Source: Porphyrobacter sp. TH134 | GTDB taxonomy: Bacteria; Pseudomonadota; Alphaproteobacteria; Sphingomonadales; Sphingomonadaceae | Reading direction: 5' to 3' | DNA length: 48,406 nucleotides | NCBI RefSeq assembly: GCF_002855495.1 | Contig: NZ_PKRO01000022.1 | Location: 1 to 48,406, forward strand | Shown here: in pieces, positions 32,364 to 43,100 of the stretch | How positions within the stretch are numbered: the stretch's first letter is position 1 | Layout of the letters: the number at the start of each line of letters is the position of its first letter | Made by a program: the position numbers and the translations under genes | The notes under the pieces: generated by a model | What the model saw: the letters and a program-made list of their open reading frames with translations, nothing else | Told to the model about the DNA's origin: nothing | Database searches by the model: none

Positions 32364-33098
32364 ATGAGCAAGACGGCGATCACCCGCGCCGGCTTTCTGC
32401 GCCTGGCCGCCGCCGGGCTGGCCAGCGCGCTGACCGCCCGCCCGCTTGCCGCCGCCCCGCGCCCCGGCGGTGCAGCGGCGGGCGGCTATGATTTCTGGTT
32501 CACCCGCCTCAAATACAATTCGGGCGATTGGGATGTGGACCAGCGCATGCCGGCCAACCTCATCACCTCGCTGATCGACTATACCAACCTGCGGGTCGAT
32601 CCCAAGGAACACACCCTTGCGCTCGCCGATCCGGCGATGCTGTCAGCCCCGTTCTGCTATCTTGCGGGCCACAAGGCGGTGGAATTTTCGCAAGCCGAGC
32701 GCCGCAACTTTGAACGCTATGTCCGGAACGGCGGCTTCGTGTTCGTCGATGATTGCAACCACGATATCGACGGGTTGTTCGCCAAGTCGTTCGAGGCGCA
32801 GATGGCGGGGATCTTCGGCAGTACAGCGATGAAAAAGCTGCCCAATGACCACCCGCTCTATTCCAGCTTCTTCACGTTCAAGGGCCCGCCCGCGACCAGC
32901 TTTGAACTGAATGGCTGGGGCGACGACCTGATCCACGATTACCTGAAGGGCATCACCATCAACGGCCGTCTGGGCGTGCTTTACAGCAACAAGGACTATG
33001 GCTGCGAGTGGGACTATGACTGGCGCAACAAGCGCTTTCTCGCCGAAGACAACACCCGGTTCGGGGTGAACATCATCATGTATGCACTCAGCAATTGA
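32364..33098 (+). CDS. DUF4159 domain protein
   Basis: A 244-residue protein with an N-terminal export signal (TRAGFLRLAAAGLASALTA, a single arginine before the hydrophobic run, cleavage near PLAAA). The rest is a DUF4159 domain, a Rossmann-like glutamine-amidotransferase relative: DFWFTRLKYNSGDWDVD, YLAGHKAVEFSQAE, GGFVFVDDCNHDIDGLFAKS, DHPLYSSFF. The family regularly sits with MoxR/DUF58 operons; its activity is unknown. The stop at 33096-33098 is 14 nt from the preferred MoxR start. Confidence 0.85.
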   Translation: MSKTAITRAGFLRLAAAGLASALTARPLAAAPRPGGAAAGGYDFWFTRLKYNSGDWDVDQRMPANLITSLIDYTNLRVDPKEHTLALADPAMLSAPFCYLAGHKAVEFSQAERRNFERYVRNGGFVFVDDCNHDIDGLFAKSFEAQMAGIFGSTAMKKLPNDHPLYSSFFTFKGPPATSFELNGWGDDLIHDYLKGITINGRLGVLYSNKDYGCEWDYDWRNKRFLAEDNTRFGVNIIMYALSN

Positions 33099-33112
33099 AG
33101 GGTTTTGACGAG

Positions 33113-34120
33113 GTGGCTCAGCAAGCTGCGGCGAACGCCGCCGAGATCGAACAGCGCACCGCCAAGCTTGGCGCATTGAAGCGCGCGATTGCCACTGCGA
33201 TCGTCGGGCAGGAGGATGTGGTCGAACAATTGCTGATCGGGCTGCTGGCGGGCGGGCATTGCCTGCTGGAAGGCGTGCCCGGGCTGGGCAAGACGCTGCT
33301 GGTGCGCACCTTGGGCGAGGCGCTGGAGCTGGATTTCCGCCGCGTGCAATTCACCCCCGATCTCATGCCGAGCGACATTCTCGGCACCGAATTGCTGGAG
33401 GAGGATCATGGCACCGGCCACCGGTCTTTCCGGTTCCAGCAAGGCCCGGTGTTCACCAACCTGCTGCTGGCAGACGAACTCAACCGCACGCCCCCCAAGA
33501 CGCAGGCCGCGCTGCTGGAGGCGATGCAGGAAAAGACCGTCAGCTATGGCGGGCAGACCTATCAGCTGCCCAGACCCTTCTTCGTGCTGGCGACGCAAAA
33601 CCCGCTGGAGCAGGCCGGCACGTACCCGCTGCCCGAAGCCCAGCTTGACCGCTTCTTGCTGCTGGTGCGCGTCGGCTATCCGACGGCGGAAGAAGAGCGC
33701 GATATTCTGGCGCTGACCACGGGCCGCGCGGGCGCTGCGGTGCCCTGCGTGATGCAGGCTGCCGATGTGCTGGCGCTGCAAGCCCATGTGCGCGAGGTCT
33801 ATCTCAGCGATGACCTGCTCGGCTGGATCACGGCGCTGGTGCGCGCCACCCGGCCCGGCGATCCGGCGGCGCCTGCGGCTGTCGCCGATTATGTGCGTTG
33901 GGGCGCGGGGCCGCGCGCCGGGCAGGCGCTGGTGCTGTGCGCCAAGGCGCGCGCGTTGCTGCACGGGCGGCTGGCCGCCACGCGCGAGGATATCGCCGCG
34001 CTGGCCGCCCCGGTGCTGCGCCACCGCCTGCTCTTGTCCTTCGCCGCCGAGGCCGAGGGCAAGAGCGCCGATGATATCGTCGCCGCGCTGCTCGCCCACC
34101 TGCCGCCGCCTGCAGCCTGA
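33113..34120 (+). CDS. MoxR family AAA+ ATPase
   Basis: A 335-residue AAA+ ATPase. Walker A is GVPGLGKT (about 54-61), Walker B LLLADELNR, sensor 1 ATQNPLEQ with TYPLPEAQLDRF following. MoxR proteins act as ATP-driven chaperones that activate or insert metals into partner proteins, usually with von Willebrand-type proteins such as those encoded next. The start is unclear: GTG 33113, 10 nt after AAGGG, is preferred to TTG 33095, which would overlap the DUF4159 stop. Confidence 0.92.
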   Translation: MAQQAAANAAEIEQRTAKLGALKRAIATAIVGQEDVVEQLLIGLLAGGHCLLEGVPGLGKTLLVRTLGEALELDFRRVQFTPDLMPSDILGTELLEEDHGTGHRSFRFQQGPVFTNLLLADELNRTPPKTQAALLEAMQEKTVSYGGQTYQLPRPFFVLATQNPLEQAGTYPLPEAQLDRFLLLVRVGYPTAEEERDILALTTGRAGAAVPCVMQAADVLALQAHVREVYLSDDLLGWITALVRATRPGDPAAPAAVADYVRWGAGPRAGQALVLCAKARALLHGRLAATREDIAALAAPVLRHRLLLSFAAEAEGKSADDIVAALLAHLPPPAA

Positions 34121-34123
34121 CCG

Positions 34124-35020
34124 ATGGGGCGCACGCCGCTCACCCTGCCGCCCGAAATCCGCAGCCGGCTGAGGCGGCTGGCCCTGCGCACGCGCCGCGA
34201 TTTGGGGTCTGGTGGGTTCGGAATGCATCCCAGCCGCAACAAGGGCGCGGGCCTCGAATTCGCGCAATACCGCGCCTACGAGCCGGGGGACGAGCCGCGC
34301 CGGATCGACTGGAAACTGTTTGCCCGCTCCGACAAGTTCTTCGTGCGCGAGGCCGAGCAGGAAAGCCCGGTCGCGGTCTGGCTGCTGATCGATGCCAGTG
34401 CCTCGATGGCGCAGGCTGACCGGGCGCGGCCCGACTGGTCGCGGCTGGATGCGGCCAAGCTGCTGGCGCGGTGCGTGGCCGAACTGGCGCTGATGCAGGG
34501 CGACCGCTTCGGGTGGATCGCCTTGCAGCAAGGCGCGCTCGCTCTGGCGGAGCCGCGCGGCGGGCGCGCGCAGCTTGACCGCTTTCAGATTGACTTCGCG
34601 CAGCTGGATGCTGGGGGCACCTTTCCCGATGCCGCCACGCTCGCCCCGCTGTGGGAACGGATCGCGCCGCACGATCTTGTGATCTTCCTCAGCGACTGTT
34701 TCGATGAGGGCGGGATCGCGCTGATCGAACGGCTGGCCAAGGCCGGGCGCGAGGTGCTGGCGGTGCAGATGCTCACGGTCGAAGAACGCGATTTCCCCTT
34801 CGACGGCGGTTACCGGTTCCGCGATCAGGAAAGCGGCGCGGCGCTGATCGGTGACGGCAAGGGGTTGCGCAGCGCCTTCCTTGCGCGCTTCGCCGCTGCC
34901 CGTGCAGAGCTTGACGCGCGGCTGGACAAGGCCGGGATCCGCCACACGGCCTATGTGCTGGACGAGGCGATCGACCGGCCCTTGCACAGCTTCTTCGGCC
35001 GGGGAGGCCTCCCTGCGTGA
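34124..35020 (+). CDS. DUF58 domain protein
   Basis: A 298-residue protein. The diagnostic DUF58 block is present (LEFAQYRAYEPGDEPRRIDW, KFFVREAEQE), followed by a von Willebrand A-like region with the metal-site DASASM (LLIDASASMAQ). Such proteins are partners of MoxR ATPases. It is 3 nt downstream of moxR and its stop overlaps the next start (GTGA). No membrane segment is evident, so it is probably cytosolic or peripheral. Confidence 0.9.
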   Translation: MGRTPLTLPPEIRSRLRRLALRTRRDLGSGGFGMHPSRNKGAGLEFAQYRAYEPGDEPRRIDWKLFARSDKFFVREAEQESPVAVWLLIDASASMAQADRARPDWSRLDAAKLLARCVAELALMQGDRFGWIALQQGALALAEPRGGRAQLDRFQIDFAQLDAGGTFPDAATLAPLWERIAPHDLVIFLSDCFDEGGIALIERLAKAGREVLAVQMLTVEERDFPFDGGYRFRDQESGAALIGDGKGLRSAFLARFAAARAELDARLDKAGIRHTAYVLDEAIDRPLHSFFGRGGLPA

Positions 35021-36171
35021 CGCCGTTGCTGCTCGCCCCGCTTGGCCTTGCCGCGCTGGCGGCGCTGGTCATTCCGCTGCTGATCCATCTGCGGCGGCGG
35101 ACCGAGGAAATACCGGTGGATTTCGCGGCGCTGCGCTGGCTCGATCCGCTGCCGCGTCCTCGGCGCAAGCTGCGGTTTGACGAATGGCTGCTGCTGGCCT
35201 TGCGGCTGCTGCTGATCGCGCTGTTGGCGCTACTGCTGGCGCGGCCTGCGGTGCTGGGGTGGGACGATGACAGCGCGCGCGTGATCGCTGCCCCCGGCGT
35301 CGATCCCGCCGCCGCCCGCGCTGTGGCCGGGGCGGAGGCCGACCTCCGCTGGATCGCGCCGGGCTTCCCGGGGATCGACGGTGCGCCCCCGCCCCCGCCC
35401 GCGCAGGTGTCAGCGCAAACCGCCAGTCTGATCCGCCAGTTCGATGCCGAACTGCCGCCGGGTGCGCCGCTCACGATTCTGGTGCCGCCGGTGCTGGACG
35501 GCGTCGATGCCGAGCGGCTGCGGCTCACCCGCAAGGTCACGTGGCAGATCGCAGGCAGCCCCGCTCCCGAAGCGACGCCCGCCCCGCCGCCCAGCCCGGC
35601 CCTGGCGGTGCGATACGCGCAAGGGCAGGGTGCGCCGCTGCGGTTCTTCCGCGCCGCCGCCGCCGCCTGGAGCGACACGCCGCGCTTTGAAGCCGCGGCC
35701 GGAGCAGCGCTGCCGCCGCGCGGGCAGGTGCTGGTCTGGCTGACCCCAGGCCCCGTGCCGCAAGCCGTGACCGACTGGATCAGCGCAGGCGGCACCGCAG
35801 TGCTGGGCACCACCGCTGACATCGCCATGCCTGCCGCGAGCGCGCCGCTGTGGTCCGACGCGGCGGGGAACGTGTTGGTAGAGGGCGGGCCGCTAGGCGC
35901 AGGGCGGGTGCTGCGCTTTGCCCGGCCGCTGGTGCCATCGGCGATGCCCGAACTGCTCTCCCCCGATTTTGCCGCCACCTTGCGCGATCTCGTCAGCCCG
36001 CCTGCGCCGCCGCCTGCGCGGGTGGCTGCCGCCACCTTCGCGCCGACCTCAGGGGCTGCGCCCTATGCTTTGCTGCCGCGTGATCTTGCGCCGTGGCTCG
36101 CGGTCATCATCACCCTCGTCTTTCTGGCCGAGCGCTGGCTTGCCGCCCGGCGGCGCAGGTTTGCCTTATGA
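35017..36171 (+). CDS. BatA-like membrane protein
   Basis: A 384-residue protein that begins with the double-transmembrane module of the BatA/aerotolerance family: a hydrophobic start, IPLLIHLRRRTEEIPVDFAALRWLDPLPRPRRKLRF and a second segment LLLALRLLLIALLALLLAR (about 60-80). A proline/alanine-rich periplasmic domain follows, and a C-terminal segment (APWLAVIITLVFLAERW) anchors the end. The start is GTG, overlapping the DUF58 stop by 4 nt. It probably anchors the MoxR/DUF58 complex to the membrane; the substrate is unknown. Confidence 0.8.
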   Translation: MTPLLLAPLGLAALAALVIPLLIHLRRRTEEIPVDFAALRWLDPLPRPRRKLRFDEWLLLALRLLLIALLALLLARPAVLGWDDDSARVIAAPGVDPAAARAVAGAEADLRWIAPGFPGIDGAPPPPPAQVSAQTASLIRQFDAELPPGAPLTILVPPVLDGVDAERLRLTRKVTWQIAGSPAPEATPAPPPSPALAVRYAQGQGAPLRFFRAAAAAWSDTPRFEAAAGAALPPRGQVLVWLTPGPVPQAVTDWISAGGTAVLGTTADIAMPAASAPLWSDAAGNVLVEGGPLGAGRVLRFARPLVPSAMPELLSPDFAATLRDLVSPPAPPPARVAAATFAPTSGAAPYALLPRDLAPWLAVIITLVFLAERWLAARRRRFAL

Positions 36172-38276
36172 GCCGCGAGGATCGGTTCCACGATTGGGTC
36201 CGCCCCGCGCGCCGCCGCGCTGCGCTGGACCGGGTGCTGGTGGGGGCTCCGCTGGTGACCGTCCTTGCCGCGCTGGCGTGGGCCATGGGCGGAGTCCTGC
36301 TGGCGCTGGGCGTTTTCATCGCCGCCGCCGCAGTGCTGGGTTGGAGCGCTGCGCGTCTGATGGCCCGCCTCGACCGGGGTTGGCTGGTGCGCCGCCTCAA
36401 CGCGCGCGAGGCCAGCCTTGAAGACAGCGCCGCGCTGCTGTTTGCGCAAAGCCAGCTCGCCCCGCTTGAGCGCTTGCAGGCCGAACGCATCGCCGCGCGG
36501 ATCGAGACGATTGAACCGGCCAGCCTTGCCGATGACTGGTCGCAGCGTCGGATCGCGCTGGCCTGGGGTCTGGGCGCGCTGGCGCTGGGGGGGATCGCCC
36601 TCTGGCAGGCGCAAGCATCCGCGCCCCCGCCGCTTGCCCCGGCGGCGCAGACCACCGCTGCCGCACCGGGTGAGCCGCGCCTCACCGGCCAGCGCGTGCG
36701 GATCGTGCCGCCCGCCTATACCGGCCTGCCCGCGCGCTATGCCGACAGCCTCGATATCCGCGCGCCGCTGGGGTCGCGGATTGAATGGACGCTTGCCTTC
36801 ACGCCGCAGCCCGATGCCGCCGCGCTGCATCTGGTGGGCGGCCAGCGCATCCCGCTCGCGCGGGGGGATGAGGGATGGAGCGGGTCGCTGCGGCTTGATG
36901 TGCCCTCGCTCTACCGGGTCACCGCCGCAGGCCTGCGCGCGGCGCAGCCCTCGCACCGGCTGGAACCTATTGCCGACGAGCCGCCGCAGGTGCGCGTCGT
37001 CGAACCGGCATCGGGCCTTGTCACGATGCAGCCCGGCCAGCGCAGCTGGCGCATCGTGTTCGAGGCGAGCGATGATTACGCGGTCGACCGGCTCGCCCGC
37101 CTGACGCTGACCACGGCCATCGGCGAGGGCGAGAATGTCCGCTTTTCCGAACGCAGCCAGACCGTCACCGGAACTGGCGATCCGCGCCGCCGCCGGTTTG
37201 TGATCGACCTGCCGCTCGCGTCCTTCGGGCTTCAGCCGGGCAGCGATCTGGTGGCGCAGCTGACCATCGCCGACACCCGCACGCCGGGCCCGCAGGTGGT
37301 GCGCGGCCCCGGTGTGATCCTGCGTTACCCCGCGCCGCGCCCGGCCGAGGCCGAAGGGCTCGACATGATGGCCAAGCAGCAGATGCCCGCCTATTTCCGC
37401 AGCCAGCGTCAGGTGATTATCGACACCGAAGCCCTCATCAAACAGCGCCGCAACCTCAGCGCGGACGACTTTATGGTGCGATCCGACACCATCGGGGTCG
37501 ATCAGCGCCTGCTGCGGCTGCGCTATGGCCAGTTTGTCGGGATGGAAGCGGAAGAAACGCCGCGTCCCCCCATGCCCACCGCCGACAAGGATGCTCCGGC
37601 CGAGCCTGAACATTACGACGGTGACGGCCACGATCACGGCGCTGCGCCCGAAAACCCGGTGTTCGGCGATCTGGGCAATATCACCGCCGAATATGGCCAC
37701 GTCCATGACGAGAGCGAAGCGGCAACCTTGCTCGACCCGGACACCCGCGTGCTGTTGAAGGCGGCGCTCGATGCGATGTGGGAGGCGGAAGTGAACTTGC
37801 GGATGGGCAAGCCCGAAGCCGCTCTGCCGTTCGAGAACAAGGCGCTCGATTACATCAAGCAGGTGCAGCAGGCGACGCGGATTTACCTGCCGCGGATCGG
37901 GTCACAGCAGCCGCCGATTGACACCGCGCGGCGGTTGACGGGCAAGCGCGAAGGCATTGTCGGCGGCGGGGCGCAGCTCACCCCCTTCGTGATCGAGGAC
38001 GCGGTCCCGGCGACCGCATGGCGCGCGCTGGCGCAGCCGGGGGCGATCGATCTGGACGGGCTCGGCGGATGGGTGCGAGCCAACATGGCGCGCATCGGTG
38101 AACCGCTGGCGGTGCTGGCGGCGAATGACGCGCTGCGCAATGACCCTGCGTCACGGGCGCTGCGGGACAGGCTGCGCGCCCAGCTGTGGACGGTCTTGAC
38201 CCGTCCGCCGGCGCAGGTGCGGCGGCGTTCTGATGGCGGCACAACCGGCCAACGCTATACGCAGGGCCTGCGCTGA
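36168..38276 (+). CDS. DUF4175 domain membrane protein
   Basis: A 702-residue protein. It begins with a short cytosolic stretch (MSREDRFHDWVRPARRRAAL) and two hydrophobic segments at about 24-60, a third near 130, then a long extracytoplasmic region with PAYTGLPARYADSL and beta-rich repeats typical of DUF4175, and helical segments near 400-560. A histidine/aspartate-rich stretch (EHYDGDGHDHGAAP, about residue 480) could bind metal. It belongs to the same operon: ATG 36168 overlaps the previous stop (ATGA). Its role in the MoxR system is unknown. Confidence 0.83.
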   Translation: MSREDRFHDWVRPARRRAALDRVLVGAPLVTVLAALAWAMGGVLLALGVFIAAAAVLGWSAARLMARLDRGWLVRRLNAREASLEDSAALLFAQSQLAPLERLQAERIAARIETIEPASLADDWSQRRIALAWGLGALALGGIALWQAQASAPPPLAPAAQTTAAAPGEPRLTGQRVRIVPPAYTGLPARYADSLDIRAPLGSRIEWTLAFTPQPDAAALHLVGGQRIPLARGDEGWSGSLRLDVPSLYRVTAAGLRAAQPSHRLEPIADEPPQVRVVEPASGLVTMQPGQRSWRIVFEASDDYAVDRLARLTLTTAIGEGENVRFSERSQTVTGTGDPRRRRFVIDLPLASFGLQPGSDLVAQLTIADTRTPGPQVVRGPGVILRYPAPRPAEAEGLDMMAKQQMPAYFRSQRQVIIDTEALIKQRRNLSADDFMVRSDTIGVDQRLLRLRYGQFVGMEAEETPRPPMPTADKDAPAEPEHYDGDGHDHGAAPENPVFGDLGNITAEYGHVHDESEAATLLDPDTRVLLKAALDAMWEAEVNLRMGKPEAALPFENKALDYIKQVQQATRIYLPRIGSQQPPIDTARRLTGKREGIVGGGAQLTPFVIEDAVPATAWRALAQPGAIDLDGLGGWVRANMARIGEPLAVLAANDALRNDPASRALRDRLRAQLWTVLTRPPAQVRRRSDGGTTGQRYTQGLR

Positions 38277-40090
38277 TGCCTGGGCCTGAAACCCTTGCCG
38301 CACTGCTGACCGGTGCGGGCGCGCTGGCTGCGGCGGTCCGTTTTGCGCTGCTGCGGCGCGGCTGGCTGACGTGGGCGCTGGCGGGGCTGTCGCTGGTGAG
38401 CGGTCTGCTGCTCTGGCTGACGCTGTTTCCGCCGCGTTTGCCGATTGGCGGGGAAACCCTGCTGGTCGCCACGGCGGAAACGCCGCCGGGCACGCGCGTT
38501 GGAGCGGGCGAGCGGCTGGTTGCGCTGCCTGAAGCCCCTCCCCTTGCCGGGGCTGAGCGGGTGCCCGATCTGGCGACCGCGCTGCGCCGCCACGACGCCG
38601 TCCAGCGCATCCGGATCCTGGGACGCGGTCTGCCCGCACGCGACCGGGATGGCGCAGCCGGGTTGCCCGCTGCCTTCACGCCCATGGCCCGCCCGCGCGG
38701 GTTGATCCGGCTGGAACCCCCCGCCGATACGCCTGCCGGCGCGGCGTTTGCGCTGGCAGGTGAGGCGTCCGGGCTGGCTGGCGGCAGTGCCGAGCTGCTC
38801 GATCCCGCCGGGCGCCGGGTGGATGTGCGGGCCATCGGCGATGATGGCAGCTTTACCCTCGGCGGCACCGCGCGGGCCCCGGGGCTGGCGCAGTTCACGC
38901 TGCGGCTGCGTGGGCGTGACAAGAGGATCGTGTCAGACACCCCGGTTCCGCTGCGCACCCTGGCCGAGCCTGCGCCCCTGCGCGCGCTGCTGATCGGTGC
39001 GCCCTCGCCCGAAGCCAAATATCTGCGCCGCTGGGCCGAGGATGCGGGCATCGTGCTGCAAAGCCGGCTGGATGCGGGCGGGGGCGTTGATCTGGGCGGT
39101 GATGCGGTGCGGCTTGATCCGGCCTCGCTGCGCGCGGTCGATGTGGTGATTATCGATGATGTGTCGCTGGCGGCGCTGGGCAGCGCCGGGCGCACCGGGT
39201 TGGCGCAAGGGGTAGCCAGCGGGCTGGGCCTTGTGGTGCGGATGACGGCGCCCGCCACCGCTGCTGCCCGCAGCACCTGGCGCGCGCTGGGCCTGGTGAC
39301 CGAAGGCGGCAGCGACATCGTACCGGTTGCGCTGGCTCCGCTTGCGCCGGACGCCGATGCCCTTACTGTGCTGCGCGGACCCGGTTCCCCTGACGCCCCG
39401 GCAGACGTGAACGCGGTGGATGACCCTGCCCCTGATCTGGGACGCTGGGATATTCGCACCGGAGCGGATGTCGTGGCCGCTGTGACCGACGCTGACGGGG
39501 GCATGATCGCAGGCTGGCAGCAACGCGGGCAGGGGCGCGTGGCGGTGTGGACGGTCGCCAACAGTTTCGCGCTGGTGCTGAACGGTCAGGCCGACCGTTA
39601 TCAGCAATGGTGGAGCGACACCCTCAGCGCCGTCGCGCGTCCGGCCAGCCAGTTTCGTCCCGAGGTGCCGGCCCTCGTGCGCGCGGGCGAGCGAATGGCG
39701 ATTTGCGCGCTTGCCGGACCGGCGCGAGTGATTGCGCCGGACGGGGCCGAGGCCGTGCTTGCCATCGATCCTGCCGCAGGCTCGCGGTCATGCGCGGCCT
39801 ATTGGCCTTTGGTGCCGGGGGTGCACCGGGTGGTAGCGCAGGCAGGCCCGCGCCAGCAAACCTTCGCCATGCTCGTCCTGCCCGAAACCGCGCTGGCGGC
39901 CATCCGGGCGCGGGAAACGGGTGAGGCCACCAGCCTGTGGGCTGCTGCCCAGACCGCGCCGGCCTCTGCCGCCGCCGCCACAACGCCAGAACGCCGCGGC
40001 CCGGCATGGCCGTGGCTGCTGGGGTGGCTGGTGGTGAGCGCGGCCCTGTGGCTTGGCGAGCGCGCGCTGCGCACAAAGCCTGCGGCGTAG
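38276..40090 (+). CDS. Membrane protein with GATase-like middle domain, last gene of MoxR operon
   Basis: A 604-residue protein. Two hydrophobic segments near residues 5-55 and one at the C-terminus (WPWLLGWLVVSAALWL) flank a large soluble part. Its centre (LRALLIGAPSPEAKYLRRWAEDAG, VDVVIIDDVSLAALG, GLGLVVRMTAPAT) looks like a Rossmann glutamine-amidotransferase-like fold of the sort found in BatA-like proteins, but no catalytic triad is evident. It is not a family I can name. The start overlaps the DUF4175 stop by one base (TGATG), so it ends the operon before the hairpin at 40090-40108. Confidence 0.75.
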   Translation: MPGPETLAALLTGAGALAAAVRFALLRRGWLTWALAGLSLVSGLLLWLTLFPPRLPIGGETLLVATAETPPGTRVGAGERLVALPEAPPLAGAERVPDLATALRRHDAVQRIRILGRGLPARDRDGAAGLPAAFTPMARPRGLIRLEPPADTPAGAAFALAGEASGLAGGSAELLDPAGRRVDVRAIGDDGSFTLGGTARAPGLAQFTLRLRGRDKRIVSDTPVPLRTLAEPAPLRALLIGAPSPEAKYLRRWAEDAGIVLQSRLDAGGGVDLGGDAVRLDPASLRAVDVVIIDDVSLAALGSAGRTGLAQGVASGLGLVVRMTAPATAAARSTWRALGLVTEGGSDIVPVALAPLAPDADALTVLRGPGSPDAPADVNAVDDPAPDLGRWDIRTGADVVAAVTDADGGMIAGWQQRGQGRVAVWTVANSFALVLNGQADRYQQWWSDTLSAVARPASQFRPEVPALVRAGERMAICALAGPARVIAPDGAEAVLAIDPAAGSRSCAAYWPLVPGVHRVVAQAGPRQQTFAMLVLPETALAAIRARETGEATSLWAAAQTAPASAAAATTPERRGPAWPWLLGWLVVSAALWLGERALRTKPAA

Positions 40091-40108
40091 CGCTGACCCC
40101 GTCAGCGC
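40090..40108. terminator. Perfect hairpin between convergent operons
   Basis: GCGCTGAC and GTCAGCGC (8 bp each) flank a 3-nt loop CCC in the 23-nt gap between the MoxR operon stop and the usher stop. It would serve both directions. No U-tract follows on either strand. Confidence 0.6.
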
Positions 40109-40113
40109 CAGCC

Positions 40114-43100
40114 TCAGGTGCATTGGCGGATCACCGCATCCAGCGTGTAAATGCCGCCGTCCGGCGACACCGCGATGATGGCGCCGTCGTCCATGCAAAT
40201 GCCAAGCCGCGCCGCCTGCTCGGGATCAAGCGCCAGTTTGAATGTGCCCGGCTTGACCTGCTCGATGAAATAGGTGCCGCCCCGCTCGGTCCGGGTCGAT
40301 GCGGCGATCGCGCCCTCTTTGTCCAGCAGCAGCAACCGCAGGCCCGAAACCCCGCGCGCGCTGTCGGTCCCGGCAAAGGTGATGGTGCCTTCAATCTCGC
40401 TGAGGGCGACGACCGGGAAGTCCATCACGTGGAAACGGCCCGCGCGCGGCACGATCTCGACCCCGCGGGACACCGGCGCCAGCAGGATATCGGGCAGGCT
40501 GGACGGATCGATCTGCACCGCAACCGGGTTGCCATTGCCCAGCCGCGTCAGCTGCGCCAGGCCCTGCGCATCGGTGGTTGCCGTGGTGTTGAACACGCTG
40601 AACACCGCGTCCTTCAGCGGCACATCGCCCGCGCCAAAGGTGCCGTTGCCATCCTTGTCCTGAAACGCCCGCAGGCTGACAGCCCCTGACGAGGCTTGCC
40701 CCGGCGGCGCAAAAAAGGCGCTGCGCGTTAGCGGATCGCGGCCGAAGCTGAAGCCGATCCGCAGCGCGATCGAATAGGCCTTCTGCTGAAAGGCGTAATT
40801 GCCATCGACCGCCAGCGTAAACCGGTCAAACTCGCGCACCGCCGATGCGCCAAAGCCGAACTCGCCGGTTTTGAACCCATAGAACGCCTGACCGCTGACA
40901 AGGGTGCGATCATCGACCTGATAGGCGACCTGCGCGGACGCATTGGTAAGCTCGGGCCCTTGCTGCAGGCTATATCCCACCGATGCGCGCAATTGCACCT
41001 GCGAGCGGCTGAAGGTGGCAAGGTCGAAATTGCCGATAAGCTGCGCAAAGCGCGTGCCATCGGGGGCAATGTTGCGCGAATATTCCAAGGTGTTCGACAG
41101 CACCACACCGGGCAAACGGAAGGAATTGCGCAAGATCGCATCGGTCTCGGCGCGGCCGTCGGCAAAGGCGGTGTGACGGATGCGGGCAGCGACCGGGATG
41201 GATTGCGCGGCCAGAGTGATGCTGCCGTTGAAATCCAGTTCCGTGGCGCGGCGCAGGGGATCGCGCGAATTGCTGCGGATTTCGTCGCGAAACCCGCCGC
41301 CATATTCAAAGTGGGACAGCGAAAATGCGCCGCCCAGCAGACGCCCGCCAAGGCCCAGCCCGTAAGCGCTGCTGCCGTCGCTGCCCAGCGCGCTGTCAGC
41401 GCGGACGGCCAGTGCGCCCAGCCCGGTGCGCAGCCCTGCCGTGGCAATCGACAGATCGCCGCGCTCTTCCTGAAAATAGGCCAGGCTGGTCACTGCGGTG
41501 ATGCCCGTGCTCAGCCCGTAGGACAACTGGGCGGCGGCTTGCCAGCTGCCAAAGCCTTCAATCGGGTTGAAATTGGGGCCGCGCACGCCCAGCAGATTTT
41601 CACCGCGCTGGACGATCCCGACATCATATTCCAGCTGCCCTTGCGCCAGCCGTCCGTCGCCCACGGTAATGCGCCGCACTTCCTCGCGGCGCTGGCCTTG
41701 CGGGCCGTAAAACACGAGGCGAAAGATATTGAGCCCGTAATCGACGGGCACCTGGAGGAATTCGTACTGGTCGTTCGCGGCCGCCGCAATCGAGCCGACG
41801 AGGATGTCGTTGCGATAGAGTTCGACCTCGTAACCCTTGGGCAGGATGCCGCGCAGATCAATCTGTTCGAACACGGATGCATTCTGGAACGGGCGATTGG
41901 TGACATAGGCGCCGCGCCCGGCCTGTCCGCGCAGGCCCAGCGGCATTGACGCGGTGGCCACATCGCCGAACTGGAAATCGGTGGCGGCCAGCGGGCCAAG
42001 CAGGCCGCCGTCCGCATCGCGCCGCCCCATCTGCATCAACGAGGCGACCAGGCCATCGCGCGTGGTGGCGGAGATATAGGACTGCGCGGTCATGAAGGCG
42101 AGGTCCGCACCGATCCGCAGATCGCCTTCAAGCCGGGTTCCCAGCGGCGAATCCGAGACAGCGCGCACCTCAACGTCGGTCAGCGGCATGGATGCGGCCA
42201 GCCACGGCGTCTCCTGCCGCGGCCATTTTGCCTGATCGGGCGCATTGTCCCTTGCGCCAAGCTGCGCGCGTTCGGCTTCGCGCCGCATGCGTTCCTCGAA
42301 CGGAAAGGGTTCGCGCGTGGCGAGATACAGCGCCTGCGCCCGCAGGTTGGGTTGCAGATCAAGCGGGAAGATTTCGCCGAACACTTCGCTGCGCAGGAAC
42401 AGCTCGCCATCGAAGGCCTGCGCCTCGCGGGGGAGCAGCGGGCGTTCGCCCCCCTTGGTTGTCAGCACCTGCTCGCGCAGATTGATGGTGAGAGTGCGGG
42501 TTTCGTCCAGAAACCAGCCGCTGGCGTAGTTGCCGTCATCGCTCACCCGGATCGCAAGATCGAGAACGCGCGCGATCTCTCCAAGCGGCAGGTACACCGC
42601 ATCGCGGGTGCCATAGGCGACCACGGTGTCCGTGGCTTCTATTCCCTTGATCTTGAGCTGAAGGATCAATTCGTCATCAAGGGTAAAGGCCGGATCGGCG
42701 TCATCGCTGGGAAAGGTGCGGGTTCCGGGCCGGTAATCAAAGCTTTGCTGCTGCTGGCCCCCCAGTTCCTGAGTGGGCGCAGCCACCGGCAGGCTGGCGG
42801 CGGGCGTGGTGGGCGCCGGGGCGGACTGGGGGGCGACTTTGGGCGCAGCCGCCACCGGAAGTGCCGCGCTGACCGGCAGGGCCACCGTTCGCGTCCGGCC
42901 CTGGCTGGCGTCCGGCGCGATCGGCGGCAAAGCGCCGCCCGGCTGAGCTGAAGGCGGCTCTTGCACGGGCACGGCCGTCCGATCGCTCAGCGCGGGCACG
43001 CCAACATGGCCGGGCGACAGGCGATCATACGGCCCGCGCACCAGCGACCCGAAATCATTGGCCGCAGCCACGCGCTGGGCCGGGGCGAGGCTGAAGGTCG

